64,000 nucleotides of DNA. Source: JAZKBN01 sp040388605 (GTDB taxonomy: Bacteria > Bacteroidota > Bacteroidia > Cytophagales > Flexibacteraceae). Made by a program: the position numbers and the translations under genes. The notes beneath the pieces were generated by a model, which was not told the origin of the DNA, did no database searches, and saw nothing but the letters and a program-made list of their open reading frames with translations. The DNA is taken from positions 73,707 to 137,706 of the forward strand of contig JAZKBN010000040.1 of NCBI GenBank assembly GCA_040388605.1, written 5' to 3'. Of the stretch, positions 26,527-35,479 are shown piece by piece. How positions within the stretch are numbered: the stretch's first letter is position 1; every line of letters starts with the position of its first letter.

Positions 26527-27120
26527 ATGGCACAACCTACAGTTCAGCAGCAGTACCGTCCTTCGGGCCTGCCACCTATTAAGACCAAAAAATACCAATT
26601 GCCTGTTAAGCTGTTCGTAAGAATGGCAATGATTAACATTATTAAAGAATTCTGGTGGGCTTTCCTGGTTCCCGTAGCCATGCTTATACCCGGCCTTATT
26701 TGGGGTGGCTTTGTTTGGTGGTTCAGCGGGGCATTGCTGGTAACCATATTATACCTGCTTTTTTGGGGCATACAGTTTTACGGCCTCTCGCAGGTGCCTG
26801 CCGGCAAGCCTTTGTTCGAGAAAATGTTCTTCGAGATTGACAACAAGCAATTACTGGTTAAAAAAACCAAGGAAGAAGGTATGGTTTTCCAATGGGACCA
26901 AATTAAGCGTGTTGAAAAAACAGCCGACTCATATTTCTTCTGGCTCAGCCGTGTGCAGTTCCTGCAATTGCCATTCAGCATTTTCAGCTCCGATACCGAT
27001 ATAAAACTGACAGAGAATATTCTTAAGCGCAAAAAGCTGATTCCCGGCGGTTTGGAAGAAAGCCGGCCTGATACCAATGTAAAGGCAGGCGGATCTGTGT
27101 TTAACGCAGGTAAAAAGTAA
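26527..27120 (+). CDS. YcxB-like membrane protein
   Basis: 197 residues: a cytoplasmic N-tail, two closely spaced transmembrane segments (about residues 45-65, FWWAFLVPVAMLIPGLIWGG, and 67-90, GALLVTILYLLFWGIQFYGL), then a soluble C-terminal domain. That domain (KKTKEEGMVFQWDQIKRVEK, YFFWLSRVQFLQLP) matches the YcxB-like pattern of a two-TM protein with a PH-like beta domain. Function unknown. It is flanked by a strong hairpin terminator. Confidence 0.75.
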   Translation: MAQPTVQQQYRPSGLPPIKTKKYQLPVKLFVRMAMINIIKEFWWAFLVPVAMLIPGLIWGGFVWWFSGALLVTILYLLFWGIQFYGLSQVPAGKPLFEKMFFEIDNKQLLVKKTKEEGMVFQWDQIKRVEKTADSYFFWLSRVQFLQLPFSIFSSDTDIKLTENILKRKKLIPGGLEESRPDTNVKAGGSVFNAGKK

Positions 27121-27173
27121 TAAACTTTCTTCAGCTAAGAGCGGGGCAGGGCCCTGCCGATGCTCAAAAATAT

Positions 27174-27220
27174 GGAACAGCCGCCGTTCGGGAAACCGGG
27201 AGGCGGCTGTTCCGGTTTTT
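27174..27220 (+). terminator. Terminator after YcxB-like gene
   Basis: A perfect 12-bp stem, GGAACAGCCGCC (27174-27185) with GGCGGCTGTTCC (27202-27213), followed by GGTTTTT. Confidence 0.85.
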
Positions 27221-27338
27221 ATTGTATGGTTGATCAAAACGAAATTCCGGTTTTTCAACTCTGCATACATGTTTAAAGTACATTAAGCCTGTACATTTAT
27301 ATCCTTATATTTTCAGCCAAACGAAGCAGGAAGCAAAC

Positions 27339-28451
27339 ATGCATGCTAACGAAATAGTGCAGCTTCGGCTGCAAAACCAGGGCTTAATAAAGCCGGCATT
27401 TTTACAATCGCCTGATGTGGTCAGTAAAATGGTATGTACACAGGCGCAATTTTTTCCGGGGGCCAAATGGAGCCTTGGCTTGCGCATGAAACCCGGCAGC
27501 ACAAATGCAAGCGATGCTATGCTGGAAAAGGCAGTTAACGAAGGGCAAATTGCCCGGGCATGGTCTTTCAGGGGAACAATACACTTAATGGCGCCTGAAG
27601 ATTCGGAAACGCTTACTTCATTGGCAGCCCCCTCGGTTCTTGGTCGCCTGAAAGCAAGCCGGCGAAAATTAGGACTTGATGATGCCGCCTTATCCAAAAT
27701 CGACAAGCTTGTTCACCAGGCCCTGGCTCATAAAAATTTCCTGACAAGAGAGCAGCTCCTGGCCTTTTTAGAAAAGCAGGGCATAGCGGCCAAGGGCGAA
27801 ATGCTGAGCCATTTAATTTACAGGGCATCGCTTATGGGGCAAATTTGTATTGGTCCCATGCAGGGAAAGCAATATACCCTTGCGCTTACCCAAGATTGGC
27901 TGCCCGGCATATCTCAGATTAGCCGAGAGAAGGCTCTTGCCGAAGTGGCCCTGCGTTACTTTACCTCCCACGGCCCCGCCACGTTGCAGGACTTTGCCTG
28001 GTGGATACCTTTGTCGGCTGCTGACGCTGCTGCCGGCCTGAAGGCTGTAAAGTATGAATTAATACAGGTTAATGCAGGCAACAGAACCCTGTGGATGCAT
28101 AAGGATGCACATACTAAGCAATTGTCAGGCTCACAAAGCCTTGGCGAGGCTCAAGCCATATTTTTGCCGGCTTATGATGAATACCTGTTCGGTTATAAAG
28201 ACAGGAGCGATGTAGTTGATGATGCCCATCTGAAGCATCTGAATGCGGCTAACGGTTTCAGCCCGGCTATAATTATAAAGGGCAGGGCAGCAGGCACCTG
28301 GAGCAGAGTAATTGGTAAGAAGAAGCTTGTAGTATCGGCAATATTGTTTAGCCCCGCGGATTCTGAAACGCATGAATTGCTTCAGAAGGCAGCCGGCAGG
28401 TATGCCGCCTTTTTAGGGCTTGAAGCTGATTTGAAAGTTGCGGTATTATAA
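27339..28451 (+). CDS. AlkZ/YcaQ-like winged-helix DNA glycosylase family protein
   Basis: 370 residues of the HTH_42 (PF06224) family, which includes the AlkZ-type glycosylases that unhook DNA interstrand crosslinks and excise bulky alkylated purines. The N-terminal QAQ in VCTQAQFFPGAKWSLGLRM matches the catalytic Q-x-Q of AlkZ-like proteins. Further family features are AWSFRGTIHLMAPED, the C-terminal ALPAYDEYLFGYKDRS-like box (IFLPAYDEYLFGYKDRS) and IKGRAAGTWSRV. The three tandem winged helices are the known fold. Catalytic activity is likely but rests on the motif. It lies just upstream of hicBA. Confidence 0.85.
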   Translation: MHANEIVQLRLQNQGLIKPAFLQSPDVVSKMVCTQAQFFPGAKWSLGLRMKPGSTNASDAMLEKAVNEGQIARAWSFRGTIHLMAPEDSETLTSLAAPSVLGRLKASRRKLGLDDAALSKIDKLVHQALAHKNFLTREQLLAFLEKQGIAAKGEMLSHLIYRASLMGQICIGPMQGKQYTLALTQDWLPGISQISREKALAEVALRYFTSHGPATLQDFAWWIPLSAADAAAGLKAVKYELIQVNAGNRTLWMHKDAHTKQLSGSQSLGEAQAIFLPAYDEYLFGYKDRSDVVDDAHLKHLNAANGFSPAIIIKGRAAGTWSRVIGKKKLVVSAILFSPADSETHELLQKAAGRYAAFLGLEADLKVAVL

Positions 28452-28491
28452 AGGTGACGTGTTATATTGCATTCAGTTAACCCTTATTGAT

Positions 28492-28716
28492 ATGTATACC
28501 TACAAATTGCATTTGCATAAAGAAGATGATGGTGCCTATACTGTAATTGTACCGGCCTTACCCGGTTGTATTACCTACGGTGAGAATATTGATGAGGCCA
28601 TAATTATGGCCAAGGAAGCAATTGAATTATATATTGAGGAGCTAAAGGATCGCGGTGAGGATATTCCGGATGATAAAAACACTTTGGAATACTCTCTAAA
28701 CCTTGATGTAGCTTGA
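28492..28716 (+). CDS. hicB: HicB-family antitoxin
   Basis: 74 residues beginning MYTYKLHLHKEDDGAYTVIV, with the HicB partial RNase H-like signature VPALPGCITYGENIDEAIIM and the AKEAIELYIEEL helix. This short HicB form lacks a C-terminal DNA-binding domain. The ATG at 28492 is chosen over an upstream in-frame start (28438) that lies inside the preceding gene. The stop TGA overlaps a TTG that begins the hicA frame. The antitoxin is intact although its toxin partner is broken. Confidence 0.9.
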   Translation: MYTYKLHLHKEDDGAYTVIVPALPGCITYGENIDEAIIMAKEAIELYIEELKDRGEDIPDDKNTLEYSLNLDVA

Positions 28717-28913
28717 ATCTTTCACCCAAGTACTAAATATCTTTATTAAAGCAACACGGTTTCGTTTTTAAGCGCTCCAAGGGTTCACACCATCTTTATT
28801 TTAATGCAGAAACAAACATTACATTTATTGTTCCTGTACATGGTGGTAAAGATTTAAAAAAGGGAACATTTCGTTCTATATTAAAACAAGCTGATATTTA
28901 CCTGTTAGATTAG
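28713..28913 (+). pseudogene. hicA: HicA-family toxin broken by a stop codon
   Basis: Read from the TTG at 28713, which overlaps the hicB stop, the 66-codon frame gives NLSPKY, an in-frame TAA (28734-28736), then ISLLKQHGFVFKRSKGSHHL, the catalytic-His segment, and IVPVHGGKDLKKGTFRSILK up to TAG at 28911-28913. This is an otherwise complete HicA mRNA interferase with the conserved GSHH and the KKGTFRSILKQ end. No ATG, GTG or TTG follows the stop before the essential region, so a functional toxin is unlikely unless the TAA is a sequencing error. Confidence 0.85.
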
Positions 28914-28974
28914 GCGTTTTTCGACTGCGACTTTACCTGCTGTTGAACAATTACTTAGTGGCAACATACAACAA

Positions 28975-29012
28975 AAAGCGGCCTGCCGAGAATTAACTCG
29001 GCAGGCCGCTTT
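28975..29012. terminator. Bidirectional terminator
   Basis: A perfect 16-bp stem, AAAGCGGCCTGCCGAG (28975-28990) with CTCGGCAGGCCGCTTT (28997-29012), six-base loop AATTAA. On the minus strand it is followed by TTGTTG and on the plus strand by CGTTTTAT. It ends the type IX cargo gene and probably the hicBA transcript. Confidence 0.85.
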
Positions 29013-29055
29013 CGTTTTATACATTATGCCTTTGCAGGCAAAAGCATAGCTTTAA

Positions 29056-31377
29056 TTATTTCTGTACTACCATGCGCTGGGTACCGCGGGTGTTGCCCGA
29101 AGTTACAACTACATTATACACGCCGGGAAGCAAGTCTTTCGCATTGAAAGAAGATTCTGCCAGGCTGCTGTTGATGCTGATATGTTGGCTGTAAACGGTA
29201 CGGCCAAGGGCGTCAACAATATTCAGATCGCCATCGGCTTTAAGTTCTGAAAGGTTGAGGCTGAAAGAGCCGTTGTTAGGGTTAGGCGTAATTGCAGCCA
29301 CGCCTTTACCGAACAATGGCTTGTTACCCACCAATTGAGCTATTGTTACATAGTAATCTTCGGTTTCGCCTGATTCCCAACCTGAGCATGCTGTGGCACC
29401 CCCGTTGGCAGAGCCTGATTTCCTGCTTTTAACACGAAGAACTGTTTGGCCTACAGTTGCTGTAGCAGGTACGGTAAAGGTTTTTGTGGCAGGGGTGTTT
29501 GCTACACTGGTAGCAATTACACGTGTCCATTCAGTGTTTTCAAATGTACCGCTGGCATCCCAATCAAACCAGTATGCTATAATTGATGCTGAGTTGGTGG
29601 TTGCGCTTAATGTATAAGTGCTGTCTTTATAGAGGATGGCAGTTGTAGAGTCTCTGGCAGGCCATGCTACTGCATTATATGCCAAATCTTTAGAGCAATC
29701 AGATGTGTTTCTAAGCGATGTATTGGCTATCGTTACATTTGTAATTGCAGTTGAGTTTCCGTTTAGGAACGGTGAGCACATGGTACTGCGCGGCAGACAT
29801 ATATTATCGGCAAGCAACTGAATGTTTGTTGCAGGTGATACGTTACCAACTGAATTGCCTACTACAATAACCCCATCGGCCACGCCTTCAGGCATAAGAC
29901 CTATATAATAACCGTCAGTTGAGTAAAATACTGAGTCCAAGGGAAGGTCATCGATAGTTACAAGAGATGATGGACCTGTGTTTTTAGCGTAAATTGTTAC
30001 AGGCCATCCTACGCGGGCAGAAGGTGGGAAAAAGCTTACACCTTCAGGCATTAAAGGGTCTCTGCAGGTAACTACAGCTTTGAAACCTGTGCTGGAAACA
30101 GTTTCATCTGTTAAGAAACCAATTGTAATTCTTCCTTCAGGGTTAGTGGCAGTAAAAGACGGGGGCAATGTAGTGCCTGAATAGCTGTCGATGAAGTTTG
30201 TAAAGTTGTTATCGTAGTCACCGTCGAAAATGTAAACATAGTCAGCAAGTGCTTCCAAATCAAAATGCGTAAAATCTATGTGGGCCATTTTACCCGGCTC
30301 AGACGGTACAATGCTGAACAGCAGGTTCTCATTCATCCTATAACCACCGGCAGAATCTTCGTTAACAATCATGGCGTCGCAAGTTGAATACTCAACACCT
30401 GCAGCTGCGGTGTCTATCTGTGTGCCAATATAGAATGGCCTTGCTGTTGAAGCTGATTCAGTATCGGAAGCCAGGGTAATAAAACCTGTGGTTGCACCGG
30501 CAGGTACAGCTGCTGTAAGCAGGGTATCGTTGGTTGCATAATAAGCAGTTGCTGCAGTTCCGTTAAATTTAACCGAGGTTGCACGGCCAAGTTTTGTTCC
30601 TTTAATATAAACAGAGTCGCCTTCATTGCCGCTTGGCGGGGTAAAGCTGATAATGTTCATTTTGGTTGCGGCTTTAAAGGTTAAAGTATAATCTTCACCT
30701 TCGCCAAACTCAAGTGATGCACAGGCATCAGCTGCAGTGGCATCAAGTGCCGATATTCTTACCCTTAAACGTCCTTGGCCGTTGTCAGGTACATTAGCCG
30801 GAACAGTAATAGGAATGGAGGTATTGCCTTGGCCGTTGAACGGACCTTCAAAGAATTCTGAAGGCTCAAACACCTGGTTGCAGTTGGCATCAAGCCAAAC
30901 ATAGGTATAAAATCCATATCGGCCGGTACGGTTAATATTAACCACAACATTATAAGATTTGCCGGCTTCCAAAGTGGCAGTTCTGTTGGCTGCGGCGTTG
31001 GTATAAACTGTAAAGCCAATAGGTGTGCCGGTTCCGGGGCAGTCTGATGCGTTGTTAAGCGTGGTGCCGGGAATAGAAACATTGGCAATGTAGCCGGGTG
31101 CCGTAGTCTGGCTTGGTGCAACGTTACAACGGTTCTGGAAGGCTGCAGAGCAGTATGCCTGAACATCGTTAGTAATTAGGCCCCTGTTACTATCGCCGAT
31201 GCTTCGCGTTTTGGCCTTTTTACCGGCCGGGTTTGGCATTTTGAGTTTTGCAAGCTCAATCATTGCTTTTAAATTCGGCCTTGCAGAATTTACCGGTACG
31301 GTAATTAACTTTTTCTGAGCAAATGCGGGCACAGCCAAGAGCAAAAGCAAAGAAGCTTTGGTAAAAAATTTGATCAT
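29056..31377 (-). CDS. Secreted multidomain protein with type IX sorting domain
   Basis: 773-residue exported protein. A signal peptide (FFTKASLLLLLAVPAFAQ) is followed by a first GEVED domain (to about residue 240; VWLDANCNQVFEPSEFF... LEFGEGEDYTLTF), an IPT/TIG domain (about 245-320; FTPPSGNEGDSVYIKGTKLG), a CUB-like domain (about 330-440; STCDAMIVNEDSAGGYRMNE, YVYIFDGDYDN), a second TIG-like stretch (about 445-530), a second GEVED domain (to about 690; WESGETEDYYVTI) and a C-terminal type A sorting domain (ITPNPNNGSFSLNLSEL ... LLPGVYNVVVTSG). The tail marks it for the type IX secretion system, so it is probably attached to the surface or released. Adhesion or substrate binding is likely; no peptidase domain is seen. 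Confidence 0.9.
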   Translation of the reverse strand: MIKFFTKASLLLLLAVPAFAQKKLITVPVNSARPNLKAMIELAKLKMPNPAGKKAKTRSIGDSNRGLITNDVQAYCSAAFQNRCNVAPSQTTAPGYIANVSIPGTTLNNASDCPGTGTPIGFTVYTNAAANRTATLEAGKSYNVVVNINRTGRYGFYTYVWLDANCNQVFEPSEFFEGPFNGQGNTSIPITVPANVPDNGQGRLRVRISALDATAADACASLEFGEGEDYTLTFKAATKMNIISFTPPSGNEGDSVYIKGTKLGRATSVKFNGTAATAYYATNDTLLTAAVPAGATTGFITLASDTESASTARPFYIGTQIDTAAAGVEYSTCDAMIVNEDSAGGYRMNENLLFSIVPSEPGKMAHIDFTHFDLEALADYVYIFDGDYDNNFTNFIDSYSGTTLPPSFTATNPEGRITIGFLTDETVSSTGFKAVVTCRDPLMPEGVSFFPPSARVGWPVTIYAKNTGPSSLVTIDDLPLDSVFYSTDGYYIGLMPEGVADGVIVVGNSVGNVSPATNIQLLADNICLPRSTMCSPFLNGNSTAITNVTIANTSLRNTSDCSKDLAYNAVAWPARDSTTAILYKDSTYTLSATTNSASIIAYWFDWDASGTFENTEWTRVIATSVANTPATKTFTVPATATVGQTVLRVKSRKSGSANGGATACSGWESGETEDYYVTIAQLVGNKPLFGKGVAAITPNPNNGSFSLNLSELKADGDLNIVDALGRTVYSQHISINSSLAESSFNAKDLLPGVYNVVVTSGNTRGTQRMVVQK

Positions 31378-31774
31378 GTTTTTATGTTTGGGAGTAAATT
31401 AAAGAGGGTTAATACTGAATTCCTGCACCAGGCTGCATAGCTCCCGGCAATACCTTGCTTAAAAGCACTGAACCGATACAGGATTTATTTTATTAAGCCA
31501 AAGCAAAGGTAAGCTGCTTCGCTTTCATTGCCAAAGGAATGCATTATAAGCGGTTGTTTTTTGCATGTTAAGCCTTATAGTAAAGCCCTTTTGCAAAATA
31601 AAATTGGGCAAAAATCAATCAATTAGTAATTTCTGTTTGTTGTCTTATAATGTCGAAACATGTTCTTAGAGCAGGTATTTCCGGCCTGGTAAGTTTAAGC
31701 CCCGGCATATATAATACATACGGTTTTTGAATATGTAAACCTACCGGGCTTAAATATTAATACATGCAAACAGC
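31378..31774. other. Intergenic region with cargo-gene promoter
   Basis: 397 bases without a gene, between two minus-strand genes. It contains a canonical promoter for the type IX cargo gene (31504-31535, listed separately), giving a leader of about 120 bases. Nothing else was recognised. Confidence 0.5.
31504..31535 (-). promoter_or_regulatory. Canonical promoter of the type IX cargo gene
   Basis: On the minus strand TTTG (31535-31532), a 20-base spacer and TACCTTTG (31511-31504). Both boxes match the Bacteroidota primary sigma consensus. Confidence 0.7.
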
Positions 31775-34700
31775 TTATTGCGCTTTTTTGGTTTTCAGCA
31801 ACTCAAGCTTTTGGCGTGCCGCTTCTTTTACAGCCGGGTCTGAACTGTTTTCAACAAGCTTTTCCAATGCGTATTTGGCATTGTAGGTATCGTTCAGGGC
31901 GGTATAATTGTCGGCTATGAGCAGGAAGCTTTTGTCGTACCATTTGCGGTATGCCGAAAAGTTCTTGTTCAGGTCGAACAGGGTTTCCTGGCTTTCGCGG
32001 TATTTGCCTGTTTTATTTTGTATTTCACCCATCAAATATTGTGCCTCGGCCCCGTTTTGGTCTTTGGCGCTGTTGAGCACCTCAATAAATTCATCAAGGG
32101 CTTTTTCGGTGTTCCCGTTGGCATAATCTACCTTACCTAGGTACAGTGAAGCCTTATTAAGAGCCTCGGCACCGGCATTGCCTTTATTAACAATCTCGTT
32201 GGCAAGGGTTGCGGTGGTATCGTACCTTCCGCCGATAAATGCGGCTTCCATCATGCCCACTACGGCATTAACGGCTTCTTTTTTGTTTTTAGCCAGGGCC
32301 TGCAGGCTGTGGTAGCGACTTATGGCATCCTGCCATTTGCCTTCTGCCATTTCAATTTCGCCGAGGCGGGCAAGAGATTTGTTCAGGTTTGTGCTCTTGT
32401 TTTCAGCCACTACATCTTTATGCGCCATGGCAGATTTTATTTTGTCGTTCTGCCTGTAATAAGATTCTGCGAGGTAGAACTTGGCCTCGTAACCCAATGC
32501 GGTGCCGGGGTACTTTTGCAGGTATTCCTCGAAACCGGTTATGGCCTTATCGTACTTCTGGTCGAAGTAGAGGTTCTTGGCTGTTTCAAATTCCACACTG
32601 GCTAAAGATTTATCGTCAGGGTTGGCCTGTTTGTATTTAGCCAGGTATTCATTAAACTCATCAAGCTTCCCGGTGGCTGTAAGCACATCCTGCAAACCGA
32701 GGAGTGCGCCGTTAGCCGTTTTATGGCTTGGGAATTCATCTATTATCTTGCGGAAGTCGGCCGCTGCTTCGGTGTAATTTTTCAGGTTGCTGTTGGCAAG
32801 GCCCCGGTTCAGGTAGCTGTAAGCCAAAATATTGCGATTGGTGCCGGTATTAATAAGCTCGGTAAAGCCCGATGCCGCTGTTTGGTAGCTGCCTTTCTCA
32901 AAATCGAGGCGTGCTTTTTGGAACAGGGCCTCATCTCGGAAACGCCCGTTGCCGTATTTGGTAACCACCATATCGAAAGACCTGCGGGCCTCATCGGTTT
33001 TTTCAGATACGGTTTGTACCACACCTTTTTGGTACCATGCATAATCTGCATCGGGTACATTCAGGGCAATGCACTTGTCGAAAGTAGCAATGGCATTGGT
33101 GTAATCTTTTTGGGTATAATAGCAATCTCCCAGGCGGATGAGGGCATCGTTATAATAGAGCTTGTTCTCGGCCTTTTCGAGGGCAAAGGTGTATTCTTTA
33201 AACAAGGGAAGCGCTTTGTCGTAGGCCTTGGTATTGAAATAGGCATAAGCAGTTGCGTAAACTGTGCGCAGGTAGTATTCGTTGCCTTTGAATTTGGGAC
33301 GTTTCAGCAAAACGTCGTAATGAGCCAGCGCCTCGGTATAATTTTTTCCGGCTGAAAGGGCTTCACCCGCCCAAAAGTGTGCGGCAGTTACCACCCCTGA
33401 ATCATTGGGGAATTTGAGCGAGCTTTCGAAAAAGGAATTGGCCTCTGAGAATTGGTTTTCGTTATAGAGGCGTGTGCCTTTCATAAAGGCCACACGCTGG
33501 TAAGCCGCATCCACCCTCGGACTCCTTTTTTTCAGGTTGCCAATATGGGTGAGCGCCTGGTCATAATCGCTGGTATTCAGGTATGCTTCGCTCAGCAAGT
33601 CGTTGCTTTCCGATTCATTGGGCGCATCAGAGAAACGGATAGCATAGGTTTTAAATATGTCGATAGCCTCATTGTACCGGCCAAGATCGAAATTGATTTT
33701 GCCGTAAGTAAACCATGCACTTTCCTGCACACTGCGGTTAGGCCCTGTTTTGCGGGCAATGTCGAAAGCAGGCAGGGCAAATGCCTTATTGTCTTTCTGT
33801 ACATAAGCCATACCCAGGTAATAGGCGCTGTATTGCACCAGGCTGTCTTTGCGTGCAGCGGCAGTATCTGTACCTGCCGATATTAATTTGAAATCTTCGA
33901 TAGCCTTATCTGGTTCCCCGGCTTTAAAATAGCTGTAAGCCATGCGATAACGAACGGCGGGCAGCAAGGCACCCTTATTCGTTTGCCTGTACATATCGAA
34001 ATTTTTGGCGGCAGCCTTAAAATCTCCGCTTTGGAAATAGCTTTCAGCTACCAGCAGTGCTATTTCATCGCCACCGCTTACCTTGGCTGTATCTTTAAGG
34101 GCGGCTTCGCCAGAGGCTATGGCCTGTGCATATCGTTTTTGCTTGTAATGAATAATAGTGCGCAGCAAAGGTGTCATGCCCCGGAAGGCAGGGTCTTTAT
34201 CGGCCTTTTCCAAGCCGGGCAAGGCTTTTTCGTATTTGCCTGAACGCACATTCAGGTAAGAGGCGTAATAGTTAGATGCGGCCGTATAGGCGTTTTCGGT
34301 ATTCTTAATCTGGTTAAAAATGGTATCGGCCCGGCCAAACTCTTTGCGGCTCAGGTAAGCATAACCCAAGCGGAACTTGATTTCGGCCTGTTCGGCCTTA
34401 GGCAGCTTATCGAGATGGGCACGGCTGAGGTAATGAATGGTTTTATCGTACTGCCGGGTTTGGTAGTAAAAATTACCCAGGTCGGTATAAGCGTTATTGG
34501 TACGCGGGTTATCGGGGTAAGTTTCAAGAAAGGTTAAATACTGCCGCTCGGCATCGGGATGGGTTAAATTGAGCGCAGCGTTGGCCGAGTAATAAGAAGC
34601 ATCGGCCGCATGCACACCTTTAGGACTTGCCTGCAAATAAGCAGCAAATGGCTGCATGGCTGCTGTGTACTGCCGCTTTTCAATCAGCTCAAGGCCGGTT

Positions 34701-34831
34701 TGGTAATAGCGCTCGGCATCGGTTTGGCTCAGGGTTTTTTGCGAAAATGCGGGTGTTGCAGCTGTTGCAAGCAGCAGGCATGGCAAAGCCGCAGGCAGTA
34801 TTTGGCGAAAGATTTTCTTGAAGTATAGCAT
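31775..34831 (-). CDS. Large exported TPR-repeat protein
   Basis: 1018 residues with a signal peptide (FRQILPAALPCLLLATAATPAFS) followed by about twenty consecutive tetratricopeptide repeats over the whole length, for example AERYYQTGLELIEKRQYTAA, QAEIKFRLGYAYLSRKEFGR and ALIRLGDCYYTQKDYTNAIA. It is periplasmic or membrane-associated and presumably a scaffold. Bacteroidota proteins of this length and layout are known as TPR or outer-membrane-assembly-like proteins without a fixed role. A TAATTTTG promoter element lies 18 bases upstream of the ATG. The gene is monocistronic as far as can be seen. Confidence 0.88.
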   Translation of the reverse strand: MLYFKKIFRQILPAALPCLLLATAATPAFSQKTLSQTDAERYYQTGLELIEKRQYTAAMQPFAAYLQASPKGVHAADASYYSANAALNLTHPDAERQYLTFLETYPDNPRTNNAYTDLGNFYYQTRQYDKTIHYLSRAHLDKLPKAEQAEIKFRLGYAYLSRKEFGRADTIFNQIKNTENAYTAASNYYASYLNVRSGKYEKALPGLEKADKDPAFRGMTPLLRTIIHYKQKRYAQAIASGEAALKDTAKVSGGDEIALLVAESYFQSGDFKAAAKNFDMYRQTNKGALLPAVRYRMAYSYFKAGEPDKAIEDFKLISAGTDTAAARKDSLVQYSAYYLGMAYVQKDNKAFALPAFDIARKTGPNRSVQESAWFTYGKINFDLGRYNEAIDIFKTYAIRFSDAPNESESNDLLSEAYLNTSDYDQALTHIGNLKKRSPRVDAAYQRVAFMKGTRLYNENQFSEANSFFESSLKFPNDSGVVTAAHFWAGEALSAGKNYTEALAHYDVLLKRPKFKGNEYYLRTVYATAYAYFNTKAYDKALPLFKEYTFALEKAENKLYYNDALIRLGDCYYTQKDYTNAIATFDKCIALNVPDADYAWYQKGVVQTVSEKTDEARRSFDMVVTKYGNGRFRDEALFQKARLDFEKGSYQTAASGFTELINTGTNRNILAYSYLNRGLANSNLKNYTEAAADFRKIIDEFPSHKTANGALLGLQDVLTATGKLDEFNEYLAKYKQANPDDKSLASVEFETAKNLYFDQKYDKAITGFEEYLQKYPGTALGYEAKFYLAESYYRQNDKIKSAMAHKDVVAENKSTNLNKSLARLGEIEMAEGKWQDAISRYHSLQALAKNKKEAVNAVVGMMEAAFIGGRYDTTATLANEIVNKGNAGAEALNKASLYLGKVDYANGNTEKALDEFIEVLNSAKDQNGAEAQYLMGEIQNKTGKYRESQETLFDLNKNFSAYRKWYDKSFLLIADNYTALNDTYNAKYALEKLVENSSDPAVKEAARQKLELLKTKKAQ

Positions 34832-34848
34832 AAGCCGGTTTGATACGC

Positions 34849-34856
34849 CAAAATTA
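34849..34856 (-). promoter_or_regulatory. -7 promoter element of the large TPR gene
   Basis: Minus-strand TAATTTTG fits TAnnTTTG, 17 bases upstream of the ATG, predicting a leader of only about 10 bases. No -33 TTTG at the usual spacing. Confidence 0.45.
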
Positions 34857-35032
34857 GGAATATGCCGCGATTAATGCGGGTAAATTGCCTTAAATTCAAC
34901 AAGCCCTATATTTCTGAATTCGGGCCCGCCGATAAGCGGTTTCGGAAGGTAACGTAAAACGAGCCGGGAAGGTATAAAAATTAAATGCCTGAAGGTAAAT
35001 TCTTGCTCTGAACATGACGGAATTGGGCATGC

Positions 35033-35452
35033 TTAAGGATCCTGAAAATAGCCGCCATAGTAAGGTTTAAGCGGGACAAGCGGCGTTTTACTGTTTTTCA
35101 GCTCCAGCCTGTCGGGCATAAAACAAAAAATACTTTTTAAAACAACCCTGCGCCCTGCCCCTGCATATTTTGCCGGGAACCTGAAATCGGCATCAAGGGC
35201 AAGCCTGCCGTCATAATCATTATAAATCCTGAGCCTGATTGTCCGGTTACGGGTGCTTACATAATCTATCCAAAAGCCTTCATAGCCGGTGCCCCGCCAA
35301 ACTGCTGATTTTGGTACACCTGCAATTCTTTCAGGCACGTATGCACTCTCGGTACGGAAAACCAAAAAGGCTGCAACCAGCAGCGCTGATACCACAATAA
35401 GTACCGCAGTTACCTTTAAAACATAGGTGGCAAAGGTTTTCAGGCGGGGCAT
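35033..35452 (-). CDS. Small membrane-anchored protein
   Basis: 139 residues: one N-terminal membrane segment (VLKVTAVLIVVSALLVAAFLVF, about residues 12-33) and a beta-rich extracytoplasmic part with AVWRGTGYEGFWIDYVSTRN and RIYNDYDGRLALDADFRFPA. No family is recognised. It starts 27 bases after the preceding gene of the same strand and is the last gene of a likely four-gene unit. Confidence 0.65.
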   Translation of the reverse strand: MPRLKTFATYVLKVTAVLIVVSALLVAAFLVFRTESAYVPERIAGVPKSAVWRGTGYEGFWIDYVSTRNRTIRLRIYNDYDGRLALDADFRFPAKYAGAGRRVVLKSIFCFMPDRLELKNSKTPLVPLKPYYGGYFQDP

Positions 35453-35479
35453 AACGGAAATGTAAACAGGTAATTAAGG

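Noticed and set aside
32723..33355. 210-codon plus-strand frame within the TPR gene
   Set aside because: Shadow frame on the opposite strand of a 1018-residue gene with obvious TPR repeats.
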